Assembly: GCA_038501195.1 (NCBI GenBank)
Contig: JBBPUQ010000010.1
Coordinates: 513,501-577,500 of the forward strand
Direction: 5' to 3'
From: Nemania diffusa
Taxonomy: Eukaryota > Ascomycota > Sordariomycetes > Xylariales > Xylariaceae
Length of the DNA: 64,000 bases
Shown: positions 22,187 through 35,627 of the stretch, piece by piece
How the letters are laid out: every line of letters begins with the position of its first letter
Position numbering within the stretch: the first letter of the stretch is position 1
Notes under the pieces: generated by a model
What the model saw: only the letters and a program-made list of their open reading frames with translations
Told to the model about the DNA's origin: nothing
Databases searched by the model: none
Position numbers and translations under genes: made by a program

Positions 22187-24453
22187 TCAGTTGCCGCCCA
22201 TAAATCGTGGGATCGCGTTCCATGTCTTCTCGTCTCCAACCTGGACGCGGCCGAAGTTCTCATCGATGTCGAGAATAATCTTTAGGGCGTTACGGCTGCG
22301 CGCATGTGGCGAAGCGACGTCCTTCTCTCGCAAGGTTGAGACTGCCTCGGCGACGCCAGTGTGCACTTGTTGCTCCTTGGCCGTTCCCGGGAATGGCAGT
22401 ACGCTTTGGAGCACCTCGTAAGCTGCGAGAGTGAAGCCGAACTGAGGCGAGGATCGAAGAATACGTGCCGGGCCGCCTTTGAAAAAGGCCTTGAATCCTT
22501 CTTCTTTCAGGATTGTCTTGGCTGCATGGCGTAGACCAGTGTAACTAGTATCGCCCTTGCGTGCCTCAACCTGCAGACGTGTCTTGATAACGTCGCATGG
22601 TGTTGTCAAGTAAGCTGCAGGCATACCAGCAATGGCACCAGCGGTGAGCAACTGCACAACGCCGAGCTTCTTGGTAGGTGACTCCCCAAACAGGTCCTTC
22701 TTCAGATGGTTGTATGTCGGGAAATAGATGGCAGAGAATGGGACATCGCGGAGAAGACAGGCTGAAGCGCCCTTATAGAGACCCTTAAGACCTAAATTCC
22801 GAACGATCCACATCGCCGAGCGCTTCTGAGCTCCCTCGGTGGCTTTAACCATCTCACCCTGAACTTGTAGTCGAATCTTCACAATCTCCAGAGGATTCGT
22901 GAAGACCTAAAAAAAGATATTAGTAAGTAAATTGGAAAGATACATGTATAGAGGCAATTGCTCAAGAGGTAGAATGGACCAACTTACAACTTGACAAGCT
23001 CCGGCCGTACCACCAGCCAAAATCTCATAGGGGAGCAAAATTTGTCCAGACTTCTTATCGGTGAAGACCCCTCGGACCATGTCGTTCACAGTAAGCTTGA
23101 TAGCTTTCTCTGGAGCGACACCAACGAGCTGCGGTAAAACACCAGAGTAGAGGCCACGGAAGCCCTCGTTGGCTACTACTTTTCTGAAGCAGTCAACCGA
23201 GTTCTTATACAATCGCTGTCCTGGGTCAGCTCCACGCTGATTCTGCATACGCGTCTTGACCAAGTCAATAGGATACACCATAAAGGCACCGAAAGCACCA
23301 GCAACACTGCCAAGAAGGAAGCTGTATGCAGATCCGGCAATTTGCATCAACGCCGATTGTGAAGTCGTTTTGCCTTGCTGGAGAGCCTCGGCACGTCTCT
23401 GCGAGTATTCGGAGACGCCACGGCTGACCCACTGGGGATCAAGAACTTTCGCAAAGTCTTGTAGGCCAAGTCTACCAGAGGGCTCATTCAGACCAGCGAA
23501 GTGGAACAGAATATCAGCCTCCATTGGGGTAAACAGCGAGAATCGAGTGATTCTAGCAGCCTCATTGAGAAATTCATTGCGCGTGATCTTTCCATCAGAG
23601 CTCTGGCTGATGGCCTTGCGAATTATGAGCTCGACCAGATCCATCTCCTTGATCATGTTCTGGAATGCACGAACATTGGCATAGGAGATCTTGCTACTTG
23701 TTGATATATTGCAGAGGGTTGACAGGTTCTCTAGCAGATGGTCGGACAGCTTGTGTTTGGCCGTCTCAATGATAATTTTGGCGAATTGTTCAGGCTCAAT
23801 GTACCCATCCTTATTCTTATCGAAACGTTGGAAAGCCTGTCGGATGCGCTCTCCCTGCAGACCGCGTAACATTTGCGAGAACTCTGGGTATGTGAGGTTG
23901 TGTCGCTTCGTCTTGTCGCCAATGTACAGCTTGGCCCATTCACAGTCCCAGTCAAAGGGGATGCTGCCTTTACCCTTATTGAGTTCGTACAATTTTCGGA
24001 AATCTTCGTACTTGACGGCGCCTGTGCGCTCAACATCAAATAGACGAAAGGCGATCTCGTACTCGGCGTCTGACTTGTTCAGCAGATTCAGGAAGGCGGC
24101 CCAATCGCCCAGGGTGACTTGGCCATTCCCTGAACGGTCGGCAACGCGAAAAAGGATGCCATACTGGTTGCGATGTATTTTAGACTACAGAAAAGCGAAG
24201 GTGTCTCGTTAGTGACTGTGATGACTTGTATCGGTTGATAGTCACGGAGAGAAAGAAAGCTCACGTAGTCTTCGTCTACAGGCGCAATCGCATTGACAAA
24301 TTCGTCTAGGCCCATTGCCAGCTCACCCGTCTTCTCGTCCTTTTTGGCATTGCTGAGGAAGGTAGCACGATAAGAAGCCGACAGGTTAGCCGGCTCCTCG
24401 GAGCCTAGAAGGCTACTCTTAACCGCCTCCTTCACCGTTGTGGGGGTCGACAT
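22187..24453 (-). CDS. AGC1: Calcium-regulated mitochondrial aspartate/glutamate carrier
   Basis: 701-aa inner-membrane carrier with an EF-hand N-terminal half (aralar/citrin type) that exchanges matrix aspartate for glutamate in the malate-aspartate shuttle. Exons are 24453-24265, 24184-22988 and 22906-22187; both introns are phase 0 (GTGAGC...GTAG; GTAAGT...TTTAG). EF loops include [13 protein letters not shown] and the canonical [13 protein letters not shown]. The C-terminal carrier has all three signatures: [18 protein letters not shown] (created by the last splice, QV-VFTNPLE) and TPCDVIKTR. Length and order match filamentous-fungal Agc1 rather than the shorter ATP-Mg/Pi (Sal1) carriers. 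A GATA-site cluster lies about 680 bp upstream. Confidence 0.93.
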
Positions 24454-27049
24454 GTTCAAGCAATTGTGCACTGGAAGCAGTCAGGATTCGCGATTCGCAC
24501 CTCGGGCGTGTTTTGCTGAGGACAGATGGTGGCAGAGGGCTAGGCACAGGGTTCGCGCGCCCACCAGATCGGCGACGGCTGGGAATGAGGGATCGGGTAT
24601 TACAACAACGAAGAGGGCCCTCACGATCTAGATAGCCGGTGGAGCTCCGATCATAGGAGTGGGTGCTTTGTGCTGTGCTAGGCCTGATGGATACAACAAG
24701 TACCGTAGTGCACAGTAGGCAGATACTGTAATGGGGGCGCGAACAACTTCAACTCGGGGAGCTCCGGAATTCAAGCGCTAAGGAGGTGAAAAGAAAACGG
24801 CGAGAGGGAAACAAAGATATAAATGAGAGGAGAATGTCTATGGGGTCGCGGCAACGATGATGAGGGATTTCGCAGATCTTGAGGCCACTGAACGAGAGAG
24901 CGGCGTGGAAGATTTAGGAGGCTACCCGTACGTAGTAAGACTTCCAAATCTGTAGTTCCTGTCACCCGAATTTTCCAAGATGCGCTAGGACGGTAGTGCA
25001 GCTGAACACACCAAGTCGACATGGCAGTGCGCCCAATCAGGGAAGCCGGTCAGCAGCTGGACCCATCAGCTATCGATAATTAGGTAGCGATGGTGAGAGG
25101 AACTATGTTAGTCCGGTGATCCGACTCAGGGATAAGCCGTTATCTCTTATCGATCCGCTAAGAGATGGAGAGGGGGCCCACCCTCCACGAATAGAAGCCG
25201 GGCACCGGATAGGGGCCGGCACCCCGCGATTGAGTTCATGTTCCTGACGATCCCTCAATTCACCAAAGTCTGGGGTTATGAGTCAAACGCTTTCCTAGAG
25301 CCACTTGGAGTTAGCTCGCTCTATCTCATCCTCCATGAAGAGTAATGGGGCCGTGAATAACAACGGTACAATGTCTGGCTTGTTGCCAAGTATTCGCAGT
25401 GTTGTGAGGGAAAAGGTGTCGGGACAAACAAACCCTAGACATGTTCCACTTCGCTATGGGGATTGATCATGCTTATTGTCGATGGATATCCATCCCAGCC
25501 GGACGGATGCCATGATGGGCCTGGGGAGACACACGCTAGGTGTGGCGTAAACGTTGAGAAGCACGTGCAGATAATGCAGTCTGTTTTTGTCCTTTAAGCC
25601 AGATGTCTCTCAGATCTTAGGTATGAAATACCAAATTCCGAAGGAAATCGTGCCCAGCGAGGACGCGACATGATATAGTTAAACTCCTCTCCACCTCTCC
25701 GACAGAAATCTGTCCATTGGGGGCCGGTTGTTCCCGGCAGATGTCACCTACCCTAGCCGTGTTTGGAGGATGAAATCAAAATAGCCGTCAAATTGGACTA
25801 TCACACCACTCAACCATACGAGTTTCACCCCATACCTATGCTACAATGAGGGGACGTCAATAGCAGAGGCTCGCTTGTCATATACTTAGCGGCTAAGGTT
25901 CTCGGCCCTATTGTTGCTTCACTATCTAAGTGCGACTGTGTGATGAACTAGGAAGGTAGGGACACTAGTTGACTAATTGATCGGGAAAGAATAGAATATA
26001 ATATCTAAGGTTTAATCACTATTAAAGTTTCGTGTTTAAGCCTGTCGATAGTTTCACTGAACTGCATGTGGCAGAACAAAACTAGGAAGAACAATGTCTG
26101 GTGGGGTTACCTATGCTATAGACTTAATTAGTAGCAGTTGTTCCTGCTCCTGCTATGTTGTGCACTCGAGATATATGTCTAGCCGATATGGGAGCATCGA
26201 TTTTAGAAACATCACTAAGCACCAGACTACGGAAGGAAGTCATATTTGCTTGTTTATAGCATCTCGAGCGCAATATTCGTGTCGGGCGAGATTAGGATAT
26301 GAAGCAAAGTTGGATGTGTAATATATGCCATCACAGTTAGGTATACAGATAGAGACATGCACGCATAGGAACACAACATTGGTATACTGATGAAAAAGCT
26401 TTCTGTCTAAAGCTTAATGTACAGCCTGCATTTGTCCGACTGCAAATGTCCCATGAAACAAAGAAGGACACAGTTGGCGTTATTCCGACCAAAAGTATAT
26501 ACTCAGACAACATAAACCATGTCTTTTTCTGGCAGGTTTGTAGCTTTACAAATTTCAAGAATCTATGTCCCACCTAGCACGCGAGAAGTGCAAATACTGA
26601 TCGCTGCGTGCAGTTCTGTACCGCCTTCTCTGTCGCCGAACGCCTTGTTCCCTGCCTGAATTACCTGGAATGCCTGTATCTCCTCTATACCACAGGATTT
26701 TCCGGAACGCCCGAGGAAATGAATGTTAACCCTTCAAGGAAAGGCGTCGTAGGGAGAGAGATTAGGATCATTTCAATTCGTGATTCTCGTTACACCTCAT
26801 CAGCTGGCATACGCATGCCAAATTAGGGATATTATAAATATTAGTGAAGAGGGGAGGAGCATGAGCTAAGATTGCTCGTGCTGCTAACAACGCCACAAGC
26901 CCTGTAGAATACAGCGGCTGGTTTTGTCATTGCAATGCGATGATGAACTAGTTAGCAAGCTAGTGCATCATTCTCGAGGATTAACGGCGAAGACCTAGAG
27001 GAAGATGTAGGCCCGACTATGGAAAACCGAATTGAATGTAGGTGATGAT
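24454..27049. other. Intergenic, AGC1 upstream and cyclin 3' flank
   Basis: 2.6 kb with no supported gene. Small frames at 24438-24635, 24771-25022 and 26094-26321 look random. A GATA-site/inverted-repeat cluster is at 25131-25166. Confidence 0.5.
25131..25166. promoter_or_regulatory. Inverted GATA sites followed by an 8-bp inverted repeat
   Basis: GATAA (25131-25135) faces TTATC (25140-25144), and another TTATC ends at 25151. ATCTCTTA (25142-25149) pairs perfectly with TAAGAGAT (25159-25166). GATA-factor binding (AreA/NIT2 or another family member) is inferred from the core only. Confidence 0.35.
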
Positions 27050-29222
27050 TTAACCATGGGTTGAAATGGGTATCTTCGTTGAGTGAGGTCCAGCAAAAGA
27101 GGCGCGAGTGGTTTCGTCAGTGTAAAATTCAACAGAGAACGGCATAGAGACGCGCTGCTCAAACGGAAGCGTGTAGCCTCTCATAATCTCCTCTTCAACA
27201 TAGGTAGATGCATGCCTGTATCGTTTATCGGCATATTTCTCAAAGACTGCGCTGTGATGTTTGCGAGCATGCCGGCAGCAGTCTAGCAGGATGTTTACTA
27301 GGGGCTTCAGTTGGTGATACGTATAACCAGAATAGTGGACATGTGAAGGGGTCTATAATCATACGTCAGTTAGCATGAGAAAGAAAGGCTGAACGACAGG
27401 AGGGCTTACCCAGTCGCCCTTCCGCAATACCGAGCGCGAGAGGCAGTGAGCGCCAGCCGCAATGTAGCTAGGAGGGCTTGCCACGAATCGCTCGTCCATA
27501 ATCACGACCTCGAGGAAATACTTGGCTAGAGTGCGAGTCTCGAGATCGTAGTCATCTGCTTTGCTAATGCGTCGCAGGAAACTCATCGGGCCCGGCCACC
27601 CAAGCTCAAAGTCAAGCATACTCAACATGAAGCGCTCGGCCTTCAAGATCTCCTCAACTGTATAACCGCCATCTACCATATAGACAATCTCCTGGACCGA
27701 GGGACAGTTGATCTCTTCATACTTGGCCGCAATGAAGATAGCTGTAGCACCTACAAGCTGTAGCTTCCCTACTGACACAATTTTGCGGGAGAGAAACCGA
27801 TCGATATAGTTGACAGTCAAGAATAATGTCTCAGGGAGAAGTCCAAACCGAGTGTGGACCTGGATTACCCAGTCCATCAAGACGGAGCGCATTGACCATT
27901 GGATTTCGCCTTGATTATCCATATAGTGAGGATTAGGTAGGAGCGTCATCTGGTCATAGTACGTTAATAGATTGCCACAGTATTCTGGTATATCAATAGA
28001 ACCTCACCTCTTGCTCCTTCATGTAGCGGAAGATATCATCACCGTACTCGGCAACCATGCTAACGTCCCAGGCATCATCCTGAATGTCCTCAGTAGTGCG
28101 TCTACTTTCCACGATTTGCTTGGCGGCTTCTATCTCTGCTTGGCCTTTCTTGGTGATTTTCGGAGGAAACATGACGGTTGTCACACCACTAGTGGTATTA
28201 TCGCCGCGAGATGGGTATGAATGAGCGGTGGTATAGCCCCGATCGTCGTAGCAGTGGTCTTCCTCGTCGTCGCAATCGGATAAATAGGGTAGATGGGCTT
28301 GGTCGTCGGCAAAGGACGGAGGGTAAGGGTGGCTGTTGTAGTTCATCAAGCTGACTTCAGGCTGGGCACTAGACATTTGAGTTGGGTTGACGCGCTTGGG
28401 AATAAGGGGTTCAGGCAGAGAACTGAGAGTCGGTTGGTGGGATTGAGGTGCATCTATAAACTGGGCCGGTGCATTTGTTAGGAATTCAATCTGCTCCTGA
28501 GTAAGATCCTCGACAGCATCTATGTAGAGAGGTTCAGTGATGTCGTTGTCGTCATCAGCGCGAGGGGAGTTGGGAGATGGTGCATCGTTGGGCGGGATTA
28601 GGAGTGAGGACTGTGTAGAGGAGTAGGTTGATTCCTGATGCTGAGGTTCGTCATGATCAGAGTGCTGAGAGGACTGTTGTTGGTCCTGGGGTTTGCGGTC
28701 TAGCTGCGGGCTGTCTGGCTCTGAGGAAGTCAGATCAATCAGTAGTTCCTGCTTAGTAGTTGTGGTTGTGGTTGCAGCGGAAGGCTGCACCTGGGTAACG
28801 CGGAGGACAGGAAGCGAATCCTCAGGTGCAGCTCTGCCGGGTCGTGCAGGTGCAGGCTTGGATTCCTCGCCCTGTGGATCTCTGTACACAGAAGTCGACA
28901 TGCTCGCCCTGCTGAACGCTTTGCGCAGGCCGTGGGTACTAGTAGCGATTGGTCCAAGCTGGCTCATCGAGACAGAGGGAGCAACCGTTTTTGATGGGCG
29001 CTGTGCGGGCTGAAAGAAGGCTTTTGTAAACGTGTTCTTGGATTTGGGCTGCATCCGATTTTCTTGAGCCTTAGCGGCGATGATGGTCGATGCGGCGTTG
29101 TAGTTCTGTGTAGTGCCTGATTTGCCGTCGCACGGCGCGTCACCCGCGTCTCGAGATGCTACATTGCGATCTCCTAGAGCTGTGCGCTTCACCCCAGCGT
29201 TCAAAGTACTAGTCGCAGACAT
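27050..29222 (-). CDS. G2/mitotic-specific B-type cyclin
   Basis: 685-aa regulatory subunit of the Cdc2/Cdk1 kinase. Exons are 29222-28008, 27949-27410 and 27352-27050, all phase 0, with short introns of 58 and 57 nt (GTGAGG...CCAG and GTAAGC...TATAG). A destruction-box-like RTALGDRN lies at residues 13-20. A long Gln/Ser/Pro-rich N-terminal region follows. The cyclin box is unmistakable: NPHYMDNQGEIQWSMRSVLMDWVIQVHTRF, then LFLTVNYIDRFLS and FIAAKYEE. The last exon adds the C-terminal cyclin fold (TPSHVHYSGYTYHQL, then FEKYADKRYRHAS). The protein is longer than yeast Clb2 or Cdc13 mainly through its N-terminal tail. The ATG at 29222 follows an in-frame TTG that was ignored. Confidence 0.93.
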
Positions 29223-32200
29223 ATTCAAAAGAGTTCCAGTCGACTTGTGACGTTGGTGCAGTGTTTTGCCGGTGGGAAGGATATGGTTCTCGTTCCCTAG
29301 GGCGGGAAGAGGCCGAGAAGGTCTGTAAGGCTATCGCGTGATAATAGAAGGTTAGCAGCTAATGCAGGGCGGCCGGCGCAGGGCAATTGGCAATTGGCAA
29401 GCGCGTGCCAATGCGTAAATGTGTAAGTAGGTTGATGTAGGAATACGCATGTAGATGGGGAGGTGGTGACTCTCGAGGAATGGAATGCAACTCGGGTGAT
29501 ATAACTGAATTACTGGGCCAGGCAGATGCGGGTAGAGTTGGGCAGGAGTATGCAACAATGGCGGGAGAAGCAGGCAATTCAAACACTTACTCTTGCGTCC
29601 ATATTCCACTCGTCCAATCTTCAGCCAATTCGATGCAAGATGGCAACGCGCAGGAGGTTGTGGACGCGACTGGCCAAGGTATGGAGGAGATATGGATGGC
29701 CAGGCCGCAGGGTTCGGATGTAGGGGAATGAGGAGAGAGAAGTCGAACGAAAACAATAGGATCAAGCTTGCAATGGTGATATTCGGCACCAGATGTGCAT
29801 CGTTGTGCCTAAGGATTCATCAATAAGAAGAGATGAATGGTGTAGTGTAAAGGGTTACACACTGCGCCACCTATTGAAGGTTATGGTTAGATACCAGGTA
29901 GTTTGCTCCTTTTGCCTTTTGCATGGTAAGCTAATTAAAAGGGAGTGCCACTTTCAGGCATCTGGAGATGCCAATGGAGGCTCAAGCGCCAGGTACGTAC
30001 CTTTTAGTTGTGACGCTTAGCGGTACAATACCTGAGGCAGCAATGCGATCGCTCCGAAGAAAATAGGGAGACAATCCGTATTTCCAACCGTGGCAATGAA
30101 GGCAGATGCGTGTAGATGTTTGATTCCAGGAAGAACAATTGTATATTGTGAAGGTAGAGGGATTTGTGTGGTAGTGCACTTTTAAGTACCCACCTGGTAG
30201 GTAATGTTGTTTTGAATCTTAGAAACATCTGTAGTCGACTGTATTGATGCCGGTTGTCAGGTCTCCCAGTCTCCACCGAGCCACATATTATCTACATTTA
30301 GGTATGTACCTAAATACTCTGCTGGTGCAGTGGGTAAAACCGTGTAGTTTAGGTACCTAGGTACATAGAATTTCTGAATGGGGCAATAATGCCAATTTAG
30401 GAAAGAAAATAAACAAACCAACCAAACAGAATGGACTGTCTGATCCCTGCCACCACTCAGAGCCGTTGCCCGGGTGCGCTGTCTGTGCAGCCCATTTACA
30501 ACTGCAGGCACTCTAACCGTCCAAGAGAGTAAGAATTGGCCTACAATACGTACAATATGGATAGTAGAAGCGTAACAACAGTGTATCGGAACATATACTG
30601 AGAACCCAAAATTACACTCTAGGTGCAGGTAGGTTAGGCAGGTAATTGATTTATTTAAGTACCTACCTAGGTACTTTAGGTATCTAGTGGAGAGCAATAC
30701 TCAAAATTACCATCTCTTACCCCGGGAATATGTATGTGGCTAATATGTGCTCAGCCTCAGCTGTAAGCCACTTGAGTTTCCACATTAAGGCCTCCCGCTG
30801 ATGACGTAGTTTAAGATCGTTCGTCGCGTCTTTCACCAAGCCATTTAATATCAATAGTTTTAGTGCAACTAGCACCTATAGATTCTGCTTTACTATGGAC
30901 AGTTAAATCTATAATTTGTTGTTAAATCCAATCATAATAAGTTAACTGGATATTTAATAAAGCACTTTTTTTCACGTTCTATTCCATTGTTAATCCTATG
31001 CGCATTTGGTCTGAGGAACGCGACAGGCTCGGAAGATCTATCGCGAAGAAGACTCGAAATCACGTGACTCGATATTCCCTGTAATCACTCACATATCTAT
31101 CATCAATCGCCCTCTCTTTTCTTTGTGCGCCTTTATGATTCAACATACTACAGGTTGCAAAATATAATTAGGGCATATAAAGCAGCTTTGCGACAACATA
31201 CCACTTTTCCACGTTTCGCACAACCTTGTGGCGCTGGCTTGGTGGTTATCATTGTCTGGTTGCATCTCACCGTCGAGTAGTCTCGGTCACCAAATCCCAT
31301 CGTACAGTGTATCAGTCATCCTATTACATGATTCTAGTAGAATAAGGTACCTAGTAGACTCAAACTTGGTTCCCAAAAGTATATGCTTTTTGCGAAAACG
31401 TCTTTAATAACTACAAGAATATGAATTGTGTGCTCCCTACTGTCTACACCCTGCACCTACTATTTCGACAGCTAGGTATAGTTACAATATGCGCATTTGG
31501 CTACACAGGTTTCAGAGGGAACCGGCACACTTTGCTTTGCAAGGAACACATCCTTCAACCAATGCGACCATCCGAGCAATTCAGCGGCCGAATTGGTGGT
31601 TTGCAGACATCACGGTGTTACAAGAATAGTCACTGAGTCGATCTTGGGAATGACCATCGAGTGATAACAATCTACCACTTAGGTAATGGTATCGGCACTA
31701 TCCGTGTAGAACTGGTGAAGTAGGGCACACCGGCGCAATTGATCGCGGAATTACTCGCTTACCGCTTTAAATCATTTCGCACAGGATATACGCGCGCGCA
31801 AATATATAATAGGCGCAAGGCAGATTCATACTATGCGCTACTTTAATGGGTAATTAATAGAGGATGCCTATCGGGTGCTACGATTAATGTTGTAGCGAGT
31901 ATCTCGCAGTCGAGGGGTCAACCGCCACTATCCCAAGTTTTATCTAACGATTGGCTGCGCAACTTTGTGGAAAATGAGGTAGGTGGTATCAAACCATCTT
32001 GCATACCGGTGACCAAATACCTCATCACCTCATCGTAGCGACAAGCAAAAATCTGGTACGCATAAACATAAGCATTGTATTACTTACTACTTACTTATAC
32101 ATAGTACCCAGGCACCTACTACGTTTTCAATAAGGGTCTAATTAGCCCAGGGTTGTGTTGGCTAAAGATGACGAACAACTTCAGCGGAATCCCTTTAGGC

Positions 32201-35200
32201 CTCCCTTTACCAGTATTCTTCTTGCAAAAGAGAAACAGACAGTCAACCATGCTCCTTGTTTTTTATGTTACCAGTATAACTATAAGCATATGGGTTGGGA
32301 ATTTTAGTAACTGCGGTGTAGATCAGCACAGACGAGTATTCCTTAGTCCCTCATCGTTCGAGGGCAAGACGTTTTCTATTGGATGAAAGCTTTTAGGTGA
32401 GCGGTCAGCAGAGAGTATTGGGGACATGACTTTCGCTATCTCTGCAAAAGGCCGGCCACCCACAAGAAACCCCTCCACATACAGTATGCTATCGTGGCCG
32501 CGACCTCCCCGAGCTCTTGTTTTGTTTTGTTCTGTTTGTTTTTGGAATTAGAACCGCGCGTGCAGAAGCCTAGTTTGGCCAAGTGTTTACGGAACACTAC
32601 CAGTCTCCCTCGCCAATCTACAGTCGCGCATGCGAAAACAAACAAAGAATGCATGGAGGAAGATGATTCGCGGAGGGTGATCCAGGATGTTACACTTGGC
32701 TGCACGAACAAGAGCTATGCGCTCTCCAGGCTCGCCAGCCCTCCTGACAGCGTGTTCGAGAGGATGGGGCTGCGCTGTTAGAGCAGGGCCTTTCCGGGGG
32801 CTGATTTGACGCAAGTAGAACTCGGCCAGCGCATCTTACATCCTCTCGACTTTTCCCTCAATGAGAGAGGGTTTCCCATCGATTCCCTACTCCACTTCAT
32901 ACTAGCGTAGGTTCTTATCCCGCGAAGGGCTTGGCTTTGCTTTGTGGTCTTTAACGTCAAAATCATAACTTGGAACAACTATTACTCTCTCCCAAACCCA
33001 GCCCAGAACCGTACGTAGAGTCTTATCCCACCCAGCGCATGTTGGGCTTTCATCCCGCCTCTCAACTCTTCGCAATTCCTTATTACCGAGATGGTGTGGC
33101 CCTAAGATACAATGAAACACGAAATATATGGAGGCATGAGCGCCGATCCTTTTGCCTATAGGTACCTACGTAGATTACACGTTAGATAAGTCAGTACGCA
33201 TATCTATTTTGAGTAGTACTGTTCTACGATGAAGGGCGACAGGCTTTTCGCTACAGGCCATTAGGTCTCTCGAGGGATAACCTACTTACCCTTAGCATAA
33301 CATTTGAAAGAGCATTCTAGATAGATAGATAGATGGCTGTTTATGGGCCAACGGTTCATATGTGTTCGGTCCCTGTGGCTCTCCCGTACCAAGGCAGTAT
33401 ATGGAAGTATGTTGCGTCCTTCACACCAAACCTATCCATCTGCAGACACACGGTGAGGACGACACCCCTGCTTTGACAAGTCGGCGCATATAGAGCGTCG
33501 GCACCATTGGCTGGATCGGCCGTTGGCTTGGCCACTTGACTGATCTGAGATCCCCGTCTAAGTACGAACTTCGTCTGTGATCGCGCGAGCTACATTGGCA
33601 GACTAGCAAAGCGGCACCTGACAAGCTAAGATTTGTGTGAATTACTCTGCATTAGCAGCAGGCGAGACGCTCGTCAATAAGTACAATATTCGAAGCAGGA
33701 AAGCCCCCGCGTGTTGCGCGCAGGAATGACCGTCTACGTAATAATAGGTACTCCTTACTCACTTACCTACTCTGTATGTACGTGTAAGTAGATAGGGTGC
33801 CAAATCTAGTAATAATAGCTACTAGTAGGCATAAGCATTACAGCCATCTCAGCGTCTTCTATTAAACTCCCTGCCTAGGTAGGTAAGGTTAGTCACACCC
33901 CTTCTCCACAATGACGGCGGCGCAAAGGATGGCGTGTTCATCATCCATCGTATTGCGCAAACTGTGCAAAACGCTCGTCTTCGCCAGCCGGATACCCAAT
34001 GCTCTGGGTTTCGCATAAGAATATAGAGCATGTTATTAGCTATGACATGAAGTAATAGAGAAGCGCTCGAAGCTACAAGTGTTTCCACGCAATGATCGCG
34101 ATAGTCGCTTGATTTGCGCTATTCTACCTATTACATGAAATGTGCCGGTCAGAGGCCGGATCGTTCCGCGTGATATCCCACCGCTGAGTACGTAGGTATT
34201 CTGTACAGAATAGACCTGCCTGTCAACACTTCGGATGCAGGAATCTGGTGCCCGGGGTTTACCTATCTAGAACCCTGGCGGTCTGGTTCAAAACCAGCCT
34301 GACGTCGCAACGCGCAAGTTTGATAGGTAGTGGCCAGGCGGCCAGTCACCAATTGCCCCAAGGTCGGTCAAGTTAGTGAAGTCAGTCAGGTCGAGACTAG
34401 AAAGCAGAGCATAGTAAGTCAGTCGCAATCAATATGTCGACTAGCAGCCGAATCGCTTGGCCTCCGTTCTGAACACAACCAAGCCGTTATTTCTCCCCGA
34501 CGTTACTGGTGGTTCCAAGTGAACAACACACCACACACGGACGGAGCATATCTTTCTGTACAAGTTAGGAACCATGCAGACAGACGTCTTGAGAAGCACA
34601 CAACATGGACCCATCTCTATCTAGGTAGCTTAGTAGACTGCATAGATAGATACCTATCTCTATGTACATACTACCTAGGGCCAGTCTATGGAAGCCCTCC
34701 TATCAATACATGTTTGTGTTATTTATGTACAGCTGTCAATCATGTTCCATTCCACAAGTCCAGCGTTGTATAGGCACCTACCTATTACCTAGGTAGGTAG
34801 TTAATGTACCTACCTACTTTTCTATATACATACCGACCTAACCTACCTACCTACCTACCTACCTACCTACCTTAATAGGTATATTAGACTCAGTTGGCAG
34901 TGATATATGTTAGCAAGTCTACTTAGTGAAGTACCTACATGCAGTCCAGCAATTTTGACTTTTACCTAGGAGATCGTAAGTGTAATTGTTGCCTTGCTGG
35001 CATCAAGTGTCTCCGAGTCCATGGATGTCGAAAACTTACACTATCCTTCCTGCATGCTGGCGAGGTTAACGTATGTGCTGCCCCATTGAAAGAGGAGAGT
35101 GTGTAGAGGGAGGTACGCTGGCATTCACTAGCGGGCTATACTTGCATGCGGATATCTCAATAGAATTATCAATTTCCATGTATAGGTATACCTTCATTGT

Positions 35201-35627
35201 TCATTATTTATCTTAGCTTAGGCAGGTAGGTAATTAAACACTGATGAATTGACCCTTTCTAAATCTAGGTAGGTAGGTCAAACTGTGCAATTTGTGTGTA
35301 CACTGGTACTTTGGTACATCTAGAAGATGCCTATATGGTGCCGTGCTAAGTCGCTCTTTTAGTGAATGTGAGCAGGGCAGTAGGGGGAAGCTACAGGCAG
35401 GTTAGGTGTTACCTACCTGTAGGTTAGGTACCTACAAGCCATAGGAATGGCACATTCGGCACGGGCACTTGCACCCACCTCTTCCCAAGTTCACTAACTG
35501 TGTGGGAAAGCCTTTTCTGAGGCTCACCTGGTACTGTGCAAAACCTCACTCTCTCTTCTACCTCCTCTTTCACACGAACCCCGATCCCTCGACCAAACCA
35601 CCCATCCAAACACTCCCATTCATACCA
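29223..35627. other. Gene desert of about 6.4 kb before the transcription-factor leader
   Basis: Begins with the cyclin promoter/5' leader. Many frames of 60-147 aa occur on both strands (largest 30257-30697 - and 34330-34773 +), but none has recognisable domains, good splice partners or coding-like composition. Repeats include (TAGA)n at about 33318-33334, (ACCT)8 at 34841-34872, and TACCTAGGTA palindromes at 30354-30363, 30664-30673 and 34786-34795. A noncoding RNA or a fast-evolving small gene cannot be excluded. Confidence 0.5.
34841..34872. repeat. (ACCT)8 tetranucleotide microsatellite
   Basis: Eight perfect ACCT units flanked by further degenerate ACCT/AGGT words. Confidence 0.9.

Noticed and set aside
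29352..29789. 145-aa minus-strand frame upstream of cyclin B
   Set aside because: Overlaps the likely cyclin leader and is Pro/Leu/His-rich without conserved features; at most an upstream open frame.
30257..30697. 146-aa minus-strand frame in the gene desert
   Set aside because: No recognisable motif, low-complexity Tyr/Leu composition from TACCTAGG repeats, no supporting splice sites.
34276..34306. Palindromic CTGGTTCAAAACCAG as a tRNA B-box
   Set aside because: It is a simple palindrome without an A-box or clover-leaf arms nearby.
34841..34872. (ACCT)n run considered as an interstitial telomere repeat
   Set aside because: The unit is four bases, not the TTAGGG/CCCTAA hexamer usual in filamentous fungi; it is a simple microsatellite.
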